From positions 62,001 to 126,000 of the forward strand of contig NZ_JADBHF010000009.1 in NCBI RefSeq assembly GCF_017808105.1: a stretch of 64,000 bases of DNA, in the 5' to 3' direction. The position numbers were made by a program, and so were the translations under genes. Below, piece after piece: positions 24,956 to 33,966 of the stretch; within the stretch, counting starts at the first letter, position 1, and each line of letters begins with the position of its first letter. Source of the DNA: Brevibacterium renqingii. Lineage in GTDB: Bacteria; Actinomycetota; Actinomycetes; Actinomycetales; Brevibacteriaceae. Under the pieces are notes generated by a model that searched no databases, was not told the DNA's origin, and was given only the letters and a program-made list of their open reading frames with translations.

Positions 24956-26299
24956 ATGACCTCTGTCCTCGACGCCGCCACCATCCGCTCACTGACCGAC
25001 AACCGCGACCTCGCCGCCCTCGGTGCCGCCATCCGCGGTCTCGGTCCGAATGCGACCACCGAGCTCATCGCCGAGCTCTCGGCCACCGAAGCCGCGATCG
25101 TCTTCCGACTCCTGCCCAAGGACGAATCCGTCGAGGTCTTCGACGACCTCGACCGCGGCACCCGGTCCGATATCATCGATGCCCTCCACACGGAGGAGCT
25201 GAGCACGATCTTCAGCGACCTCGACCCCGAGGATCAGGGCCGCCTCGTCGATGAGCTGCCCGCCAACGTCACCACGAAGCTGCTGAGCGCTGTCCCCGCC
25301 TCCGACCTCGGCGCGGTGATGGCGATCGCCGGCTACGGCCGGAATTCGATCGCCCGCCGGATGTCGCCGACTGCCGTCATCGCATGGACGAACGACACCG
25401 TCGCCGAGGTGACCGGGCGACTGCGCGACACCGAGGTCGACCTCGAGGACGTCCGCCTCATCCCCGTCCTCACACCCGACCGTCGGATCGTCGGCACTCT
25501 CGATGCCCTCGAGCTCCTCCGCTTCGCGCCCGCCACCTGTGTGGACGAGTTGGCAGTGCCCGTCGAGGAGATCACACACACTGATGACGATATGGAGGCT
25601 GCCGCCAGGGCCGCCCTGCGCGAGGACGTCACGGTCCTGCCCATCGGCGATCGTGAGGGCCGCCTCGTCGGGATCCTGCCGATCAAGGACGCCGCACGCA
25701 TCATCGCCGAGGCCGACGAGGAGGACTACGCGCTGTCCGGCGGCACACAGCCGCTCTACCGCCGGTATCTGCCGACCTCGATCCTCACGATCGCGCGTAC
25801 CCGCATCGTATGGCTGCTCGTGCTCGCGATCTCGGCGGTGCTCACCGTCCATGTGCTCGAGATCTTCGAATCGACGCTGGCCGAGGTGGTCTCACTCGCG
25901 CTCTTCATCCCGCTGCTGACCGGCATCGGCGGCAATACGGGCTCACAGGCCGCGACGACTGTGACCCGGGCGCTGGCGATGGACGAGATCGGTCTGCGCG
26001 ACTTCCTCCGGGTAGCCGGCAAGGAGCTGACGACAGGTCTGCTGCTCGGTGTGCTGCTGGCCGTACCGGCATTTGCGATCGCCTCTCCTCTCTACGGCAT
26101 CGAGATCGGTGCGGTCATCGCGCTCACGCTCACGGTCAACTGCCCGATCGCGGCCGTGGTGGGTGGCTCGATCCCGATCGCGGCCAAGGCGTGCAGGGTC
26201 GATCCCGCGGTCGTGTCGACGCCGTTCATCTCGACCTTCTGCGATGCCAGCGGACTGCTCGTGTACTTCACCATCGCCATCGCGCTCCTCGGGCTCTGA
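24956..26299 (+). CDS. mgtE: Magnesium channel/transporter MgtE
   Basis: Gated Mg(II) uptake across the inner membrane. 447 residues: an N-terminal MgtE_N superhelical domain (about 1-120), two CBS domains (about 125-245; ending DVTVLPIGDREGRLVGILPIKDAA), a connecting helix, and five C-terminal membrane helices with GIGGNTGSQAATTVTRALA (about 325) and VNCPIAAVVGGSIPI. The ATG at 24956 has TTGGAG seven bases upstream; an in-frame TTG at 24944 is less likely. The leader at 24848-24907 is probably its control region. Confidence 0.93.
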   Translation: MTSVLDAATIRSLTDNRDLAALGAAIRGLGPNATTELIAELSATEAAIVFRLLPKDESVEVFDDLDRGTRSDIIDALHTEELSTIFSDLDPEDQGRLVDELPANVTTKLLSAVPASDLGAVMAIAGYGRNSIARRMSPTAVIAWTNDTVAEVTGRLRDTEVDLEDVRLIPVLTPDRRIVGTLDALELLRFAPATCVDELAVPVEEITHTDDDMEAAARAALREDVTVLPIGDREGRLVGILPIKDAARIIAEADEEDYALSGGTQPLYRRYLPTSILTIARTRIVWLLVLAISAVLTVHVLEIFESTLAEVVSLALFIPLLTGIGGNTGSQAATTVTRALAMDEIGLRDFLRVAGKELTTGLLLGVLLAVPAFAIASPLYGIEIGAVIALTLTVNCPIAAVVGGSIPIAAKACRVDPAVVSTPFISTFCDASGLLVYFTIAIALLGL

Positions 26300-26320
26300 G
26301 CTCGATCCCCCGGCCCGGGT

Positions 26321-27862
26321 TCACCCGAGGCTGCGTGTCAGCTGGGTCCACAGCTCCTGGTCGAAGCGGCGTCGGCCGAGCAGCCCGGCCATGTGCCTGA
26401 CCGCATTGTCGACCTTGCCGCGCCAGACCTCGATCGCGGTCTTCGCATCCGAGCGGCTGAGGGAGCGGAAGATCGCTCGGTCGTCGCTGACGATGCGGTC
26501 GCTGGCCGGGGAGTAGTCGAGCTGGAGGATCGAGATGAACAGCCGCAGGCGCAGCGTGAGCGATTCGAAGGTGCGCGCCGATTCGCGCAGTCCCGAAGCC
26601 CGGGCCAGCTCCTGTTGGAAGTGCAGATCAGCGTCCTCGACGTCGATTCCGCTGCGGGTCGGCGCCGAGGCCTCGACCTGTCGCAGCGCCAGCTGCACGG
26701 GGACGAGGTAGCGCTGCGGACGCAGAGCCAGCGATCTCAGCACGACTTCCCCGATGGCCATGCGCGCGGCGTAGAGGTCGAGCACGTCGACGGTCGTGAT
26801 GAGCGGGATCCGGGCTCCTCCGCGAGAGCCGTCGAGCAGCTTGTCATCGACCATCCGACGCAGAGCCGCGTCGACGGAGGCACGGGGCACGCGCATGCGT
26901 CGGGACAGCAGCCGCGGATTGATCCGATCGCCGGGGTCGTAACCGGAGTCGATGATCTCCTCACGCAGGGCGATCGCCAGGTGCTCGGTGATCGAACGAG
27001 TCTCCTTCGGCAGCCACGAAGATATCTCCATTGAGTCAGAAGTAATAGAAGTTCGTCTCGGCTCGATCTGCACCGATTCGCGCCACAGCACCCCCTCGAG
27101 TCCATGCCTGACGCGGGCAGCGAGCTGATCGAGCAGAGAGCCGGGAATGTCCTGGCAGCCGGCGAGCACGCTCTTGAGTTCGGCGACGAATTCCACGAAG
27201 CCTCTGTGCACCCTCGCACGGGGTCCGGCTTCGGCGACGGTGTCGTCCGGGACTTCGCCCAGGGGGTCGAAGACGAGGAGCTCCTCATTCTCCTCCCCCG
27301 CGAGCAGCGCCAGCAGATCGGCGGTCGGGGTCTGTCGATGCTCACTGCCGAACCGCTGTGCCCAACGTTGGACACCAGCCGAGCGCAGCGCCGCCGCGAT
27401 CCCGGCGATGCGCCTCTGGATCCGCCGAGGCGGCACTGCCGGTCGGCCGTTGCTGTCGTCGCCACCAGTGTCGACGGCGCGGAAGCCGAGGATGACGAGG
27501 GGGAATCCGCTGGCCGCGAGGACGAGTTCGCGACCTCCGGTCACCTCGGCGACGGGGACGGTCAGCGAACGCACGGACCGGGAGACGATGCTCTGACTCA
27601 GACCGGTCGCCTCCGACAGCGCGCGGGTCGAATAGTCCCGTCCCGAGATCCTGGCCCCGGCGGTGGCGACCAGCGCCTCGACGACTTGATCGGCCGTAGC
27701 CTGGATCGGAGGGCGCCCGCTGCGGGGACGGTCCGCGAGGTCGCTCCGGCCCGCCCAGCGTCGCAGCGTCGACGGTGAGGCACCCGTGCGCGCGGCCACC
27801 TCGGCGATGGTGTCCGTCTTCAGAGCCGCCACCGCGGCACGACGGTCCTCCGGGGAATACAT
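26321..27862 (-). CDS. Two-HTH regulator: transposase-like HTH fused to a GntR/FCD module
   Basis: Probable regulator of the divergent putA. 513 residues. The N-terminus has a homeodomain-like HTH (TIAEVAARTGASPSTLRRWAG, about 17-40), then a second possible winged helix (STRALSEATGLSQSIVSRSVRSL, about 78-100). The middle region is unrecognised. From Met277 (MEISSWLPKETRS) onward, 237 residues look like a complete GntR-type protein: winged helix (NPRLLSRRMRVPRASVDAALRRMVDDKLL) and an FCD-like helical domain. Met277 (27031) lies directly next to a 19-bp element also found before putA, so this could be a fusion with an internal start. No close family known to me. Confidence 0.72.
   Translation of the reverse strand: MYSPEDRRAAVAALKTDTIAEVAARTGASPSTLRRWAGRSDLADRPRSGRPPIQATADQVVEALVATAGARISGRDYSTRALSEATGLSQSIVSRSVRSLTVPVAEVTGGRELVLAASGFPLVILGFRAVDTGGDDSNGRPAVPPRRIQRRIAGIAAALRSAGVQRWAQRFGSEHRQTPTADLLALLAGEENEELLVFDPLGEVPDDTVAEAGPRARVHRGFVEFVAELKSVLAGCQDIPGSLLDQLAARVRHGLEGVLWRESVQIEPRRTSITSDSMEISSWLPKETRSITEHLAIALREEIIDSGYDPGDRINPRLLSRRMRVPRASVDAALRRMVDDKLLDGSRGGARIPLITTVDVLDLYAARMAIGEVVLRSLALRPQRYLVPVQLALRQVEASAPTRSGIDVEDADLHFQQELARASGLRESARTFESLTLRLRLFISILQLDYSPASDRIVSDDRAIFRSLSRSDAKTAIEVWRGKVDNAVRHMAGLLGRRRFDQELWTQLTRSLG
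27031..27049. promoter_or_regulatory. Internal copy of the putA/regulator 19-bp element
   Basis: Matches the reverse complement of 27871-27889 at 18 of 19 positions. On the minus strand it ends on the A of the ATG at 27031, the first codon of the GntR-like module. It is unusually AT-rich for coding DNA here and contains the palindrome TGAGTCA. Confidence 0.55.
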
Positions 27863-27870
27863 GTCACCAT

Positions 27871-27889
27871 TCTAATACTTCTGACTCAA
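27871..27889. promoter_or_regulatory. Candidate operator between the two-HTH regulator and putA
   Basis: TCTAATACTTCTGACTCAA lies just before the regulator start (27862) and about 120 bases before putA, in an AT-rich patch. An 18/19 copy sits inside the regulator gene at 27031-27049. It contains TGACTCA, a short palindrome. Likely bound by the adjacent regulator. Confidence 0.55.
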
Positions 27890-28010
27890 ATACGCGTATG
27901 GGACACTTCGACCTCTTCACCACCCGAATTCCGCGGCGCATACTGAGGTCAAAGCTCCACGGTCAGCGTCGATGCGTGAGAGCACCGCCTACGACAGACA
28001 GGGAGCACAG

Positions 28011-31000
28011 TTGCTGCACACCGATACCGATCTCGATCAGCTCACAGTCCGGTCGATCGACACCGTCCGCAAGTGGCTGCGGGTGGCGACGGCGAAGACG
28101 GCGGCGAAGAATCCGGCCGCCGAACGGCTCTCCGCGGTCCTGTCCGACGACAACGGCCTCGACTTCACCGTCGGGTTCGTCGATCGCGTGGTCCGCACCG
28201 ATGACGTGCACGCTGCCGCCGACGCCCTTGCCGAGGTCGGCAAGCTCGCGCCCGAGACCATGTCGTTCCTCGACCGCGCGCAGATCAAGGCCGGAGCGGC
28301 CCTGGCCAAGGTCGCCCCTCAGGTCGTCGTGCCCGCCGCCCGCGCCCGGCTGCGCCAGATGGTCGGCCACATGGTCGTCGACGCCCGCGACAAGCAGTTC
28401 GGCAAGACCGTGGCCACGCTCACCGGCGATGGCCACCGGCTGAACATCAACCTCCTCGGCGAAGCCGTGCTCGGCGACACCGAAGCCGATCACCACCTCG
28501 AGGAGACCCACCGTCTGCTCGCCCGCGAGGATGTCGACTACGTCTCGGTCAAGGTCTCCTCGGTCGCCTCCCAGATCTCGATGTGGGCCTTCGACGAGAC
28601 CGTCGACTATGTCGTCGATCGCCTCCGCCCCCTCTACAGCCAGGCGGCGAAGGCTCCGACCGGAGCGAAGTTCGTCAACCTCGATATGGAGGAGTACCAG
28701 GACCTCGAACTCACGATCGCGGTGTTCACCCGCCTGCTCTCCGAGCCGGAATTCAAGAACCTCGAGGCCGGCATCGTCATCCAGGCGTACCAGCCCGATG
28801 CACTCGGCGCGATCCAGCGGCTGAGCGAGTTCTCCGCCGAACGCGTCGAGAACGGCGGCGTCGGCGTCAAGGTCCGCCTCGTCAAGGGCGCGAACCTGGC
28901 GATGGAGACCGTGCACGCCGAGATCGCCGGGTGGCCGACGACGACCTGCGATTCGAAGCAGTCCACGGACGCGAACTACAAGCGGGTCCTGCACTGGCTG
29001 TTCACCCCGGAGCGGATGAAGGGGCTGCGCATCGGCGTGGCCGGCCACAACCTCTTCGACATCGCCTTCGCCCACCACCTCTCCGTCGACCGTGAGGTCA
29101 CCGACCGCGTCGAATTCGAGATGCTCCAGGGCATGGCCAGCGAACAGGCCGCCGCGGTGACCGAGGACGTCGGAGACCTCCTCCTCTACGTTCCGGCCGT
29201 GCATCCGAAGGAGTTCGACGTCGCGATCTCCTACCTCGTCCGCCGTCTCGAGGAGAACTCGGCGAGCGAGAACTTCATGTCCGGCATCTTCGACCTCGCC
29301 AACGGCAACGATGTGTTCAAGCGCGAGGCCGACCGCTTCACCGCCTCCGTCAAGCAGCTCGAGGACACCCTCGAGGCCGACGGCGAGTCCGCCCCGGCAC
29401 CGAACCGCCGCCAGGACCGCTCGGCCGAGACGCTCGGTGAGACGTCTGTCCCGACGGAGTTCTTCAACGAACCCGACACCGACCCCTCTCTGCCGGCGAA
29501 CCAGGCGTGGGTGCGGAAGATCATCGCCGAGGCGACCGCGCCCGGTTACCTCGACGATCGTCCGAACGCTCCCGCCGTGGAGTCGACTGCCGAACTCGAT
29601 GAGATGATCGCCCGCGGCCGGGCCGCCGCAGCGGACTGGCGCGAGCTCGGGGCCGCCGGCCGGGCCGAGATCCTTCACCGGGCCGCGGACATCTTCGCCG
29701 CCCGTCGCGCGGAGTTCCTCGCCGTCGAAGCCGCCGAGGTGGGCAAGATGCCTGCACAGTCCGACCCCGAGGTCTCCGAGGCGATCGACTTCATCCGCTA
29801 CTATGCGCTGAATTCCCTCGAGCTCGAGAACCTCGAAGGGGCGACCTTCACCCCCGATGAGATGGTCGTCATCACCCCACCGTGGAACTTCCCCGTGGCG
29901 ATTCCCACCGGCGGCACCGTCGCGGCTCTGGCGGCCGGTTCCGCTGTCATCCACAAACCCTCGAAGCCGACGCCGCACTGCTCGGCGCTCATCGTCGACT
30001 GCCTGTGGCAGGCCGGTGTCCCCCGCGATGTGCTGCAGCTGTGCGCCCCGATCGAACGAGAGCTCGGCCAGCACTTGGTCTCGCATCCCGACGTCGACCG
30101 GGTCATACTCACCGGTGCGTCGGAGACCGCTGCCCTGTTCAAGTCGTTCCGGCCCGAACTCCACGTCAACGCGGAGACCTCGGGTAAGAACGCCCTGGTC
30201 ATCACACCCGCCGCGGACCGTGACCTCGCCATGGCCGACCTCGTGCATTCGGCATTCGGACATGCCGGGCAGAAGTGCTCGGCCGCCTCGCTGGGCATCC
30301 TGGTCGGGTCGACCTACGACTCCGAGCGCTATCGCAGTCAGCTCGTCGACGCCGCTGCGTCGATGGTCGTCGACTGGCCTGCCAACCTCTCGTCCACGAT
30401 GGGCCCGCTGACCGAGGATCCCTCGGACAAACTGCGGCGCGCGCTGACCTCGCTCGAGCCCGGCGAGTCGTGGCTGCTCGAGCCCAAGCAGCTCGACGAC
30501 ACCGGACGCCTCTGGAGCCCCGGCATCAAGGACGGCGTCAAGCCTGGATCGTTCTTCCACCTCACCGAGGTCTTCGGTCCGGTGCTCGGCCTCATGCACG
30601 CTCGTGACCTCGACGAGGCCATCGAGTTCCAGAACGCGGTCGACTTCGGCCTCACCGGCGGCATCCACTCGCTCGACCCCGAAGAGGTCGCCACCTGGCT
30701 CGACCGCGTCGAGGTCGGCAACGCCTACGTCAACCGCGGCATCACCGGTGCCATCGTGCGCCGGCAGTCCTTCGGCGGCTGGAAGCAGTCTTCGGTGGGT
30801 CTGGGGTCGAAGGCCGGCGGTCCGAACTACCTCATGCTCTTCGGCCACTTCGCTGACGACCCGGCCTCCCTGCCGGGTGCCCAGGGCTCCGCACAGAGCC
30901 TCGAGGCGGCGAAGGCCGATGACCGGCGGTGGAACGACTGCGAGTTCGGGGCCGCGAAGGATCCGTCACAGCTGAGCGCCGAGGCGAACATCTTCCGGTA

Positions 31001-31445
31001 CCGTTCGCGCCCGGTCACTCTGCGCGTGACGGCCGAGGCGAGCCTGTTCGACCTCGAGCGGTCCCTGCACGCGGCGCGGACCGTCGGCTCGACCGTGCAG
31101 CTTTCCGTCGCCGAGGATGTGTCCGCCGATGTGAAGATCGCCGTCACGAACGCCGGGGTCGCGGCGCGTACGGAGTCGGCACAGGGCTTCGCCGAGATGG
31201 TCGGCCAGGGGCGCTACGACGATACTGTGGGTGCGCGCATCCGCATCCTCGGTCGTCTCGAGGACGAACTGCTGGCCGCGGCCGCTCCTCGTCCGGAGGT
31301 CGCCCTCATCGACGAACCCGTGACGTCCTCGGGGCGGGTGGAGCTGCGGTACTACGTGCAGGAGCAGGCGGTGTCGATGACGCTGCACCGCTTCGGCAAC
31401 CCCAGCCGCGACTTCCACACCCTCGCGGCCCAGCTCAAGGCCTGA
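28011..31445 (+). CDS. putA: Bifunctional proline dehydrogenase / glutamate-semialdehyde dehydrogenase
   Basis: Oxidises proline to glutamate in two steps, passing electrons from FAD to the membrane and then to NAD. About 1,144 residues: proline dehydrogenase barrel at about 80-430 (VSVKVSS, LDMEEYQDLELT, GVKVRLVKGAN, LRIGVAGHNLFDIAFA), aldehyde dehydrogenase at about 530-990 (PPWNFPVAIPTGG, Glu in NAETSGKNALV, Cys in GHAGQKCSAAS) and a C-terminal extension. There is no N-terminal ribbon-helix-helix domain, so it is not self-regulating like E. coli PutA. I prefer the TTG at 28011 (AGGGAG upstream); ATG 27972 adds 13 residues without a ribosome site. Confidence 0.94.
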   Translation: MLHTDTDLDQLTVRSIDTVRKWLRVATAKTAAKNPAAERLSAVLSDDNGLDFTVGFVDRVVRTDDVHAAADALAEVGKLAPETMSFLDRAQIKAGAALAKVAPQVVVPAARARLRQMVGHMVVDARDKQFGKTVATLTGDGHRLNINLLGEAVLGDTEADHHLEETHRLLAREDVDYVSVKVSSVASQISMWAFDETVDYVVDRLRPLYSQAAKAPTGAKFVNLDMEEYQDLELTIAVFTRLLSEPEFKNLEAGIVIQAYQPDALGAIQRLSEFSAERVENGGVGVKVRLVKGANLAMETVHAEIAGWPTTTCDSKQSTDANYKRVLHWLFTPERMKGLRIGVAGHNLFDIAFAHHLSVDREVTDRVEFEMLQGMASEQAAAVTEDVGDLLLYVPAVHPKEFDVAISYLVRRLEENSASENFMSGIFDLANGNDVFKREADRFTASVKQLEDTLEADGESAPAPNRRQDRSAETLGETSVPTEFFNEPDTDPSLPANQAWVRKIIAEATAPGYLDDRPNAPAVESTAELDEMIARGRAAAADWRELGAAGRAEILHRAADIFAARRAEFLAVEAAEVGKMPAQSDPEVSEAIDFIRYYALNSLELENLEGATFTPDEMVVITPPWNFPVAIPTGGTVAALAAGSAVIHKPSKPTPHCSALIVDCLWQAGVPRDVLQLCAPIERELGQHLVSHPDVDRVILTGASETAALFKSFRPELHVNAETSGKNALVITPAADRDLAMADLVHSAFGHAGQKCSAASLGILVGSTYDSERYRSQLVDAAASMVVDWPANLSSTMGPLTEDPSDKLRRALTSLEPGESWLLEPKQLDDTGRLWSPGIKDGVKPGSFFHLTEVFGPVLGLMHARDLDEAIEFQNAVDFGLTGGIHSLDPEEVATWLDRVEVGNAYVNRGITGAIVRRQSFGGWKQSSVGLGSKAGGPNYLMLFGHFADDPASLPGAQGSAQSLEAAKADDRRWNDCEFGAAKDPSQLSAEANIFRYRSRPVTLRVTAEASLFDLERSLHAARTVGSTVQLSVAEDVSADVKIAVTNAGVAARTESAQGFAEMVGQGRYDDTVGARIRILGRLEDELLAAAAPRPEVALIDEPVTSSGRVELRYYVQEQAVSMTLHRFGNPSRDFHTLAAQLKA

Positions 31446-31462
31446 GCTTTCAGCGCTGCTGA

Positions 31463-31510
31463 CTGACGGCGGCCGCGCAGCCTCGAGTGAGGCTGGGCGG
31501 CCGCCGTCAG
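31463..31510. terminator. Strong two-way terminator between putA and the prpF-like gene
   Basis: A 14-bp perfect stem (31463-31476 with 31497-31510) encloses a second 7-bp stem (31478-31484 with 31489-31495) and a 4-base loop. It sits between convergent genes, so it can end both transcripts. No long T-run on either strand, which is common in high-GC actinobacteria. Confidence 0.8.
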
Positions 31511-31524
31511 TGGTTGAAGACCGT

Positions 31525-32673
31525 TCAGACCGTGACGGCGACCTGTCCGCGCATGAGCACGCGTGCGGTGCGGAACAGGGAGGTCGCCGTCACCGTCTTC
31601 TGCTCAGCGTCCCAGACAGCGGAGGCGGTGACGACTCCGGAAGGGGTTCCGAGACGCACTTCGGGGCCCGACGCAGGAGTCTCCGCACGGGTGATGATGC
31701 GGTTGACGATCGTATCGGGAATGAGTGCGGCGGCGGCCAGGCACATGGCTCCGGTTCCGGGCACGGCCTTGTGCGTCTGGCCCATGGAGATCATGCGCAC
31801 CGGCAGATCGGAGTCCTTGGCCGCCAGCTTCGTCCCGTCCAGCAGGGTCGTCGGCGTCTGCGAGGTGACGATCGCGACTTTCGGAACGACCTGCGGTGCC
31901 TCCTCCGGGCTCTGGCACAGTCCCATGCGGACCGCGGCTTTCCGGCGCAGCTCGGCGATGAGCAGCATCGACGGCCGGTTCGCGTCGATGGCCTCCGGTG
32001 ACTCATCACCGTTGAGGCCGATCGCCGCGGCCGGCACGATGACGACCGGAAGCGTGGCATCGACCATGGAGACCTCGAACCGTGCACCTCCGACCTCGAT
32101 GGGCTCACTCGGCCGACCCGTCGGCAGCAGATCTGAGGTGCGGCTGCCTGCCGGGTCGGGATAGATGAGCTCGATCGGTGCCGCCCTGCCGCTGACGCCG
32201 GGAAGCTCGAACGCTCCTTCGACGGCGGCCTGGCCGTCCTCGACCGTGAGGCCCACATCGACGAACTGCCCGGTGTTCGAGTTGAACAGGCGGAACACGT
32301 GCCACCCGTCGGCTGCGGTGAGCAGCCCGGACTGCAGGGCGAAGGGCACAACCCCCGACGAGAGGTTCCCGCAGTTGCCGGAGTAGTCCACGACCGCCTC
32401 GGCGACGGCGACCTGGGCGAATGTGTAGTCGAGATCCACTCCGGGACGCCTCGATGCCGAGACCACCATCACCTTCGACAGGGAGGAGATGCCCCCGCCC
32501 ATCCCGTCGAGCTGTCGACCGAACGAGTCCGGGGATCCGAGCGCGGAGCAGAAGATCGCATCCCACTGGCTCGCATCCCCGTCGTCGCCGAGTTCGGGCA
32601 GCGCATCCGAACGGAAGAAGAGGCCTTTGCTCGTACCGCCGCGCACGAAAGCGGCTTCGATCCAGCGGGTCAT
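31525..32673 (-). CDS. PrpF-family isomerase/tautomerase
   Basis: 382 residues of the PrpF fold (two diaminopimelate-epimerase-like halves). The N-terminus WIEAAFVRGGTSKGLFFR is the family signature; GNCGNLSSGVVPFAL (about 98) carries the catalytic-site Cys region, and KVAIVTSQ and the C-terminal GTGAMCLAAAA match too. Characterised relatives isomerise 2-methylaconitate, methylitaconate or 4-oxalomesaconate. It is the last gene of the benzoylformate operon, 13 bases after the transporter. Why a C=C isomerase belongs with benzoylformate is unclear. Confidence 0.85.
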   Translation of the reverse strand: MTRWIEAAFVRGGTSKGLFFRSDALPELGDDGDASQWDAIFCSALGSPDSFGRQLDGMGGGISSLSKVMVVSASRRPGVDLDYTFAQVAVAEAVVDYSGNCGNLSSGVVPFALQSGLLTAADGWHVFRLFNSNTGQFVDVGLTVEDGQAAVEGAFELPGVSGRAAPIELIYPDPAGSRTSDLLPTGRPSEPIEVGGARFEVSMVDATLPVVIVPAAAIGLNGDESPEAIDANRPSMLLIAELRRKAAVRMGLCQSPEEAPQVVPKVAIVTSQTPTTLLDGTKLAAKDSDLPVRMISMGQTHKAVPGTGAMCLAAAALIPDTIVNRIITRAETPASGPEVRLGTPSGVVTASAVWDAEQKTVTATSLFRTARVLMRGQVAVTV

Positions 32674-32686
32674 GGCTCCAGAGTAG

Positions 32687-33937
32687 TCACTTCACCGACT
32701 TCGGCACGATGACCATGGCCGCGAAGCCGAGCACGGCAACCACGGAGAAGAGGTAGAAGCCCCAGGGGTAGGCGATGCCCGCGGTCACGAGCGCACCCGT
32801 GATGAACGGCCCGACGATGGCACCGATGCGGCCGATGCCCGAGGCCATGCCGAGTGCGGTGCCGCGCGCCTGCGCCGGGTAGATCGCGGAGACGAAGGCG
32901 TAGACGAGCACCTGCGCGGAGAAGACGAAGACGCCGGTGATGAAGACCGCGAGGTTGAGCAGGACCTGACTCGTCATCGGAATGCTCAGGGCGGCGAGGA
33001 AGACCGCGGCGAGGACGAACCACATGAGCACGATCTTCTTCGTTCCGTGCCTATCGGCCAGCCAGCCGGCCAGGATCAGTCCGACGACGGCACCGATGTT
33101 CATGACGAAGAGCATGACGAGGGAGTCCGAGACCTCGTAGCCGGCGTCGGCCATGATCTTCGGCAGCCAGGTGTTGAGCCCGTACACGAGCAGGAGGCCC
33201 ATGAAGCTCGACGCCCACACACCGATGGTGACCAGCGCGAGCTTGCCCTCGAAGAGCCCGGCCATCCCCGTCTTGACCGTGGACTCCACCGTCGCCGAGG
33301 CGGCCGCCGGATTCCGCTTCGCCTCCTGAGCGGCGAGGAACGCCTCCGACTCGGGCAGCTTCCACCACAGCAGCGGAACCATGACCAGGCCCGCGACGCC
33401 GCCGGCGACGAAGAGCAGATGCCAGTTGTGCGAATAGGCGACGGCGAGCAGCGAGATGCCGACGGCACCGGCATGGTAGCCGGTCATCGTCAGGGTCGTC
33501 GCCTTGCCGGTCTTGCCCGACTTGTTGTATTCGCTGATATAGGCCAGGCAGCTGGGCATCACGGCGCCGAGGAAGAGGCCGGCGATGAACCGGAACAGCG
33601 TGAACAGAGCGACGTTCGGGGCGAAGGCCACGAAGAGGGTGAAGAGGCTGAAGCCGATGACGCAGCCGATGATCGCCCACCGACGTCCGATCCGGTCGAC
33701 GACGGGGCCGACGGATACGGCGCCCAGGCCCACGCCGACGAGGCTGAGCGTGGCCACGAGGGTGGCCGCCTCGGGGGTGAATCCGATCGCCTCGGTGGCG
33801 AGCAGCTCGGGGATCACCGCGCCGAGGACGACGAGGTCGAAGCCCTCGAGGGCGACGGCGAGCCAGCAGAGGACGGCAGGCCACCGGCTCGCCGAACTGG
33901 CGGCAGCGGCGGGCGCGGAAGGAGCGGTTGAGGACAT
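32687..33937 (-). CDS. MFS transporter, aromatic acid:H+ symporter type
   Basis: 416 residues with 12 helices. Family motifs: EGFDLVVLGAVIPELL in helix 1 (the DxxD/DFD-like start of BenK/PcaK), GPVVDRIGRRWAI between helices 2 and 3, and FRFIAGLFLGAVMPSCLAYISEY near residue 115. Probably imports benzoylformate, mandelate or a benzoate, judging by the operon. Start at ATG 33937; it follows the aldehyde dehydrogenase stop by 29 bases. Confidence 0.87.
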   Translation of the reverse strand: MSSTAPSAPAAAASSASRWPAVLCWLAVALEGFDLVVLGAVIPELLATEAIGFTPEAATLVATLSLVGVGLGAVSVGPVVDRIGRRWAIIGCVIGFSLFTLFVAFAPNVALFTLFRFIAGLFLGAVMPSCLAYISEYNKSGKTGKATTLTMTGYHAGAVGISLLAVAYSHNWHLLFVAGGVAGLVMVPLLWWKLPESEAFLAAQEAKRNPAAASATVESTVKTGMAGLFEGKLALVTIGVWASSFMGLLLVYGLNTWLPKIMADAGYEVSDSLVMLFVMNIGAVVGLILAGWLADRHGTKKIVLMWFVLAAVFLAALSIPMTSQVLLNLAVFITGVFVFSAQVLVYAFVSAIYPAQARGTALGMASGIGRIGAIVGPFITGALVTAGIAYPWGFYLFSVVAVLGFAAMVIVPKSVK

Positions 33938-33966
33938 CGGTGTCTCCGAGTGGTAGGCGGGTCGGA

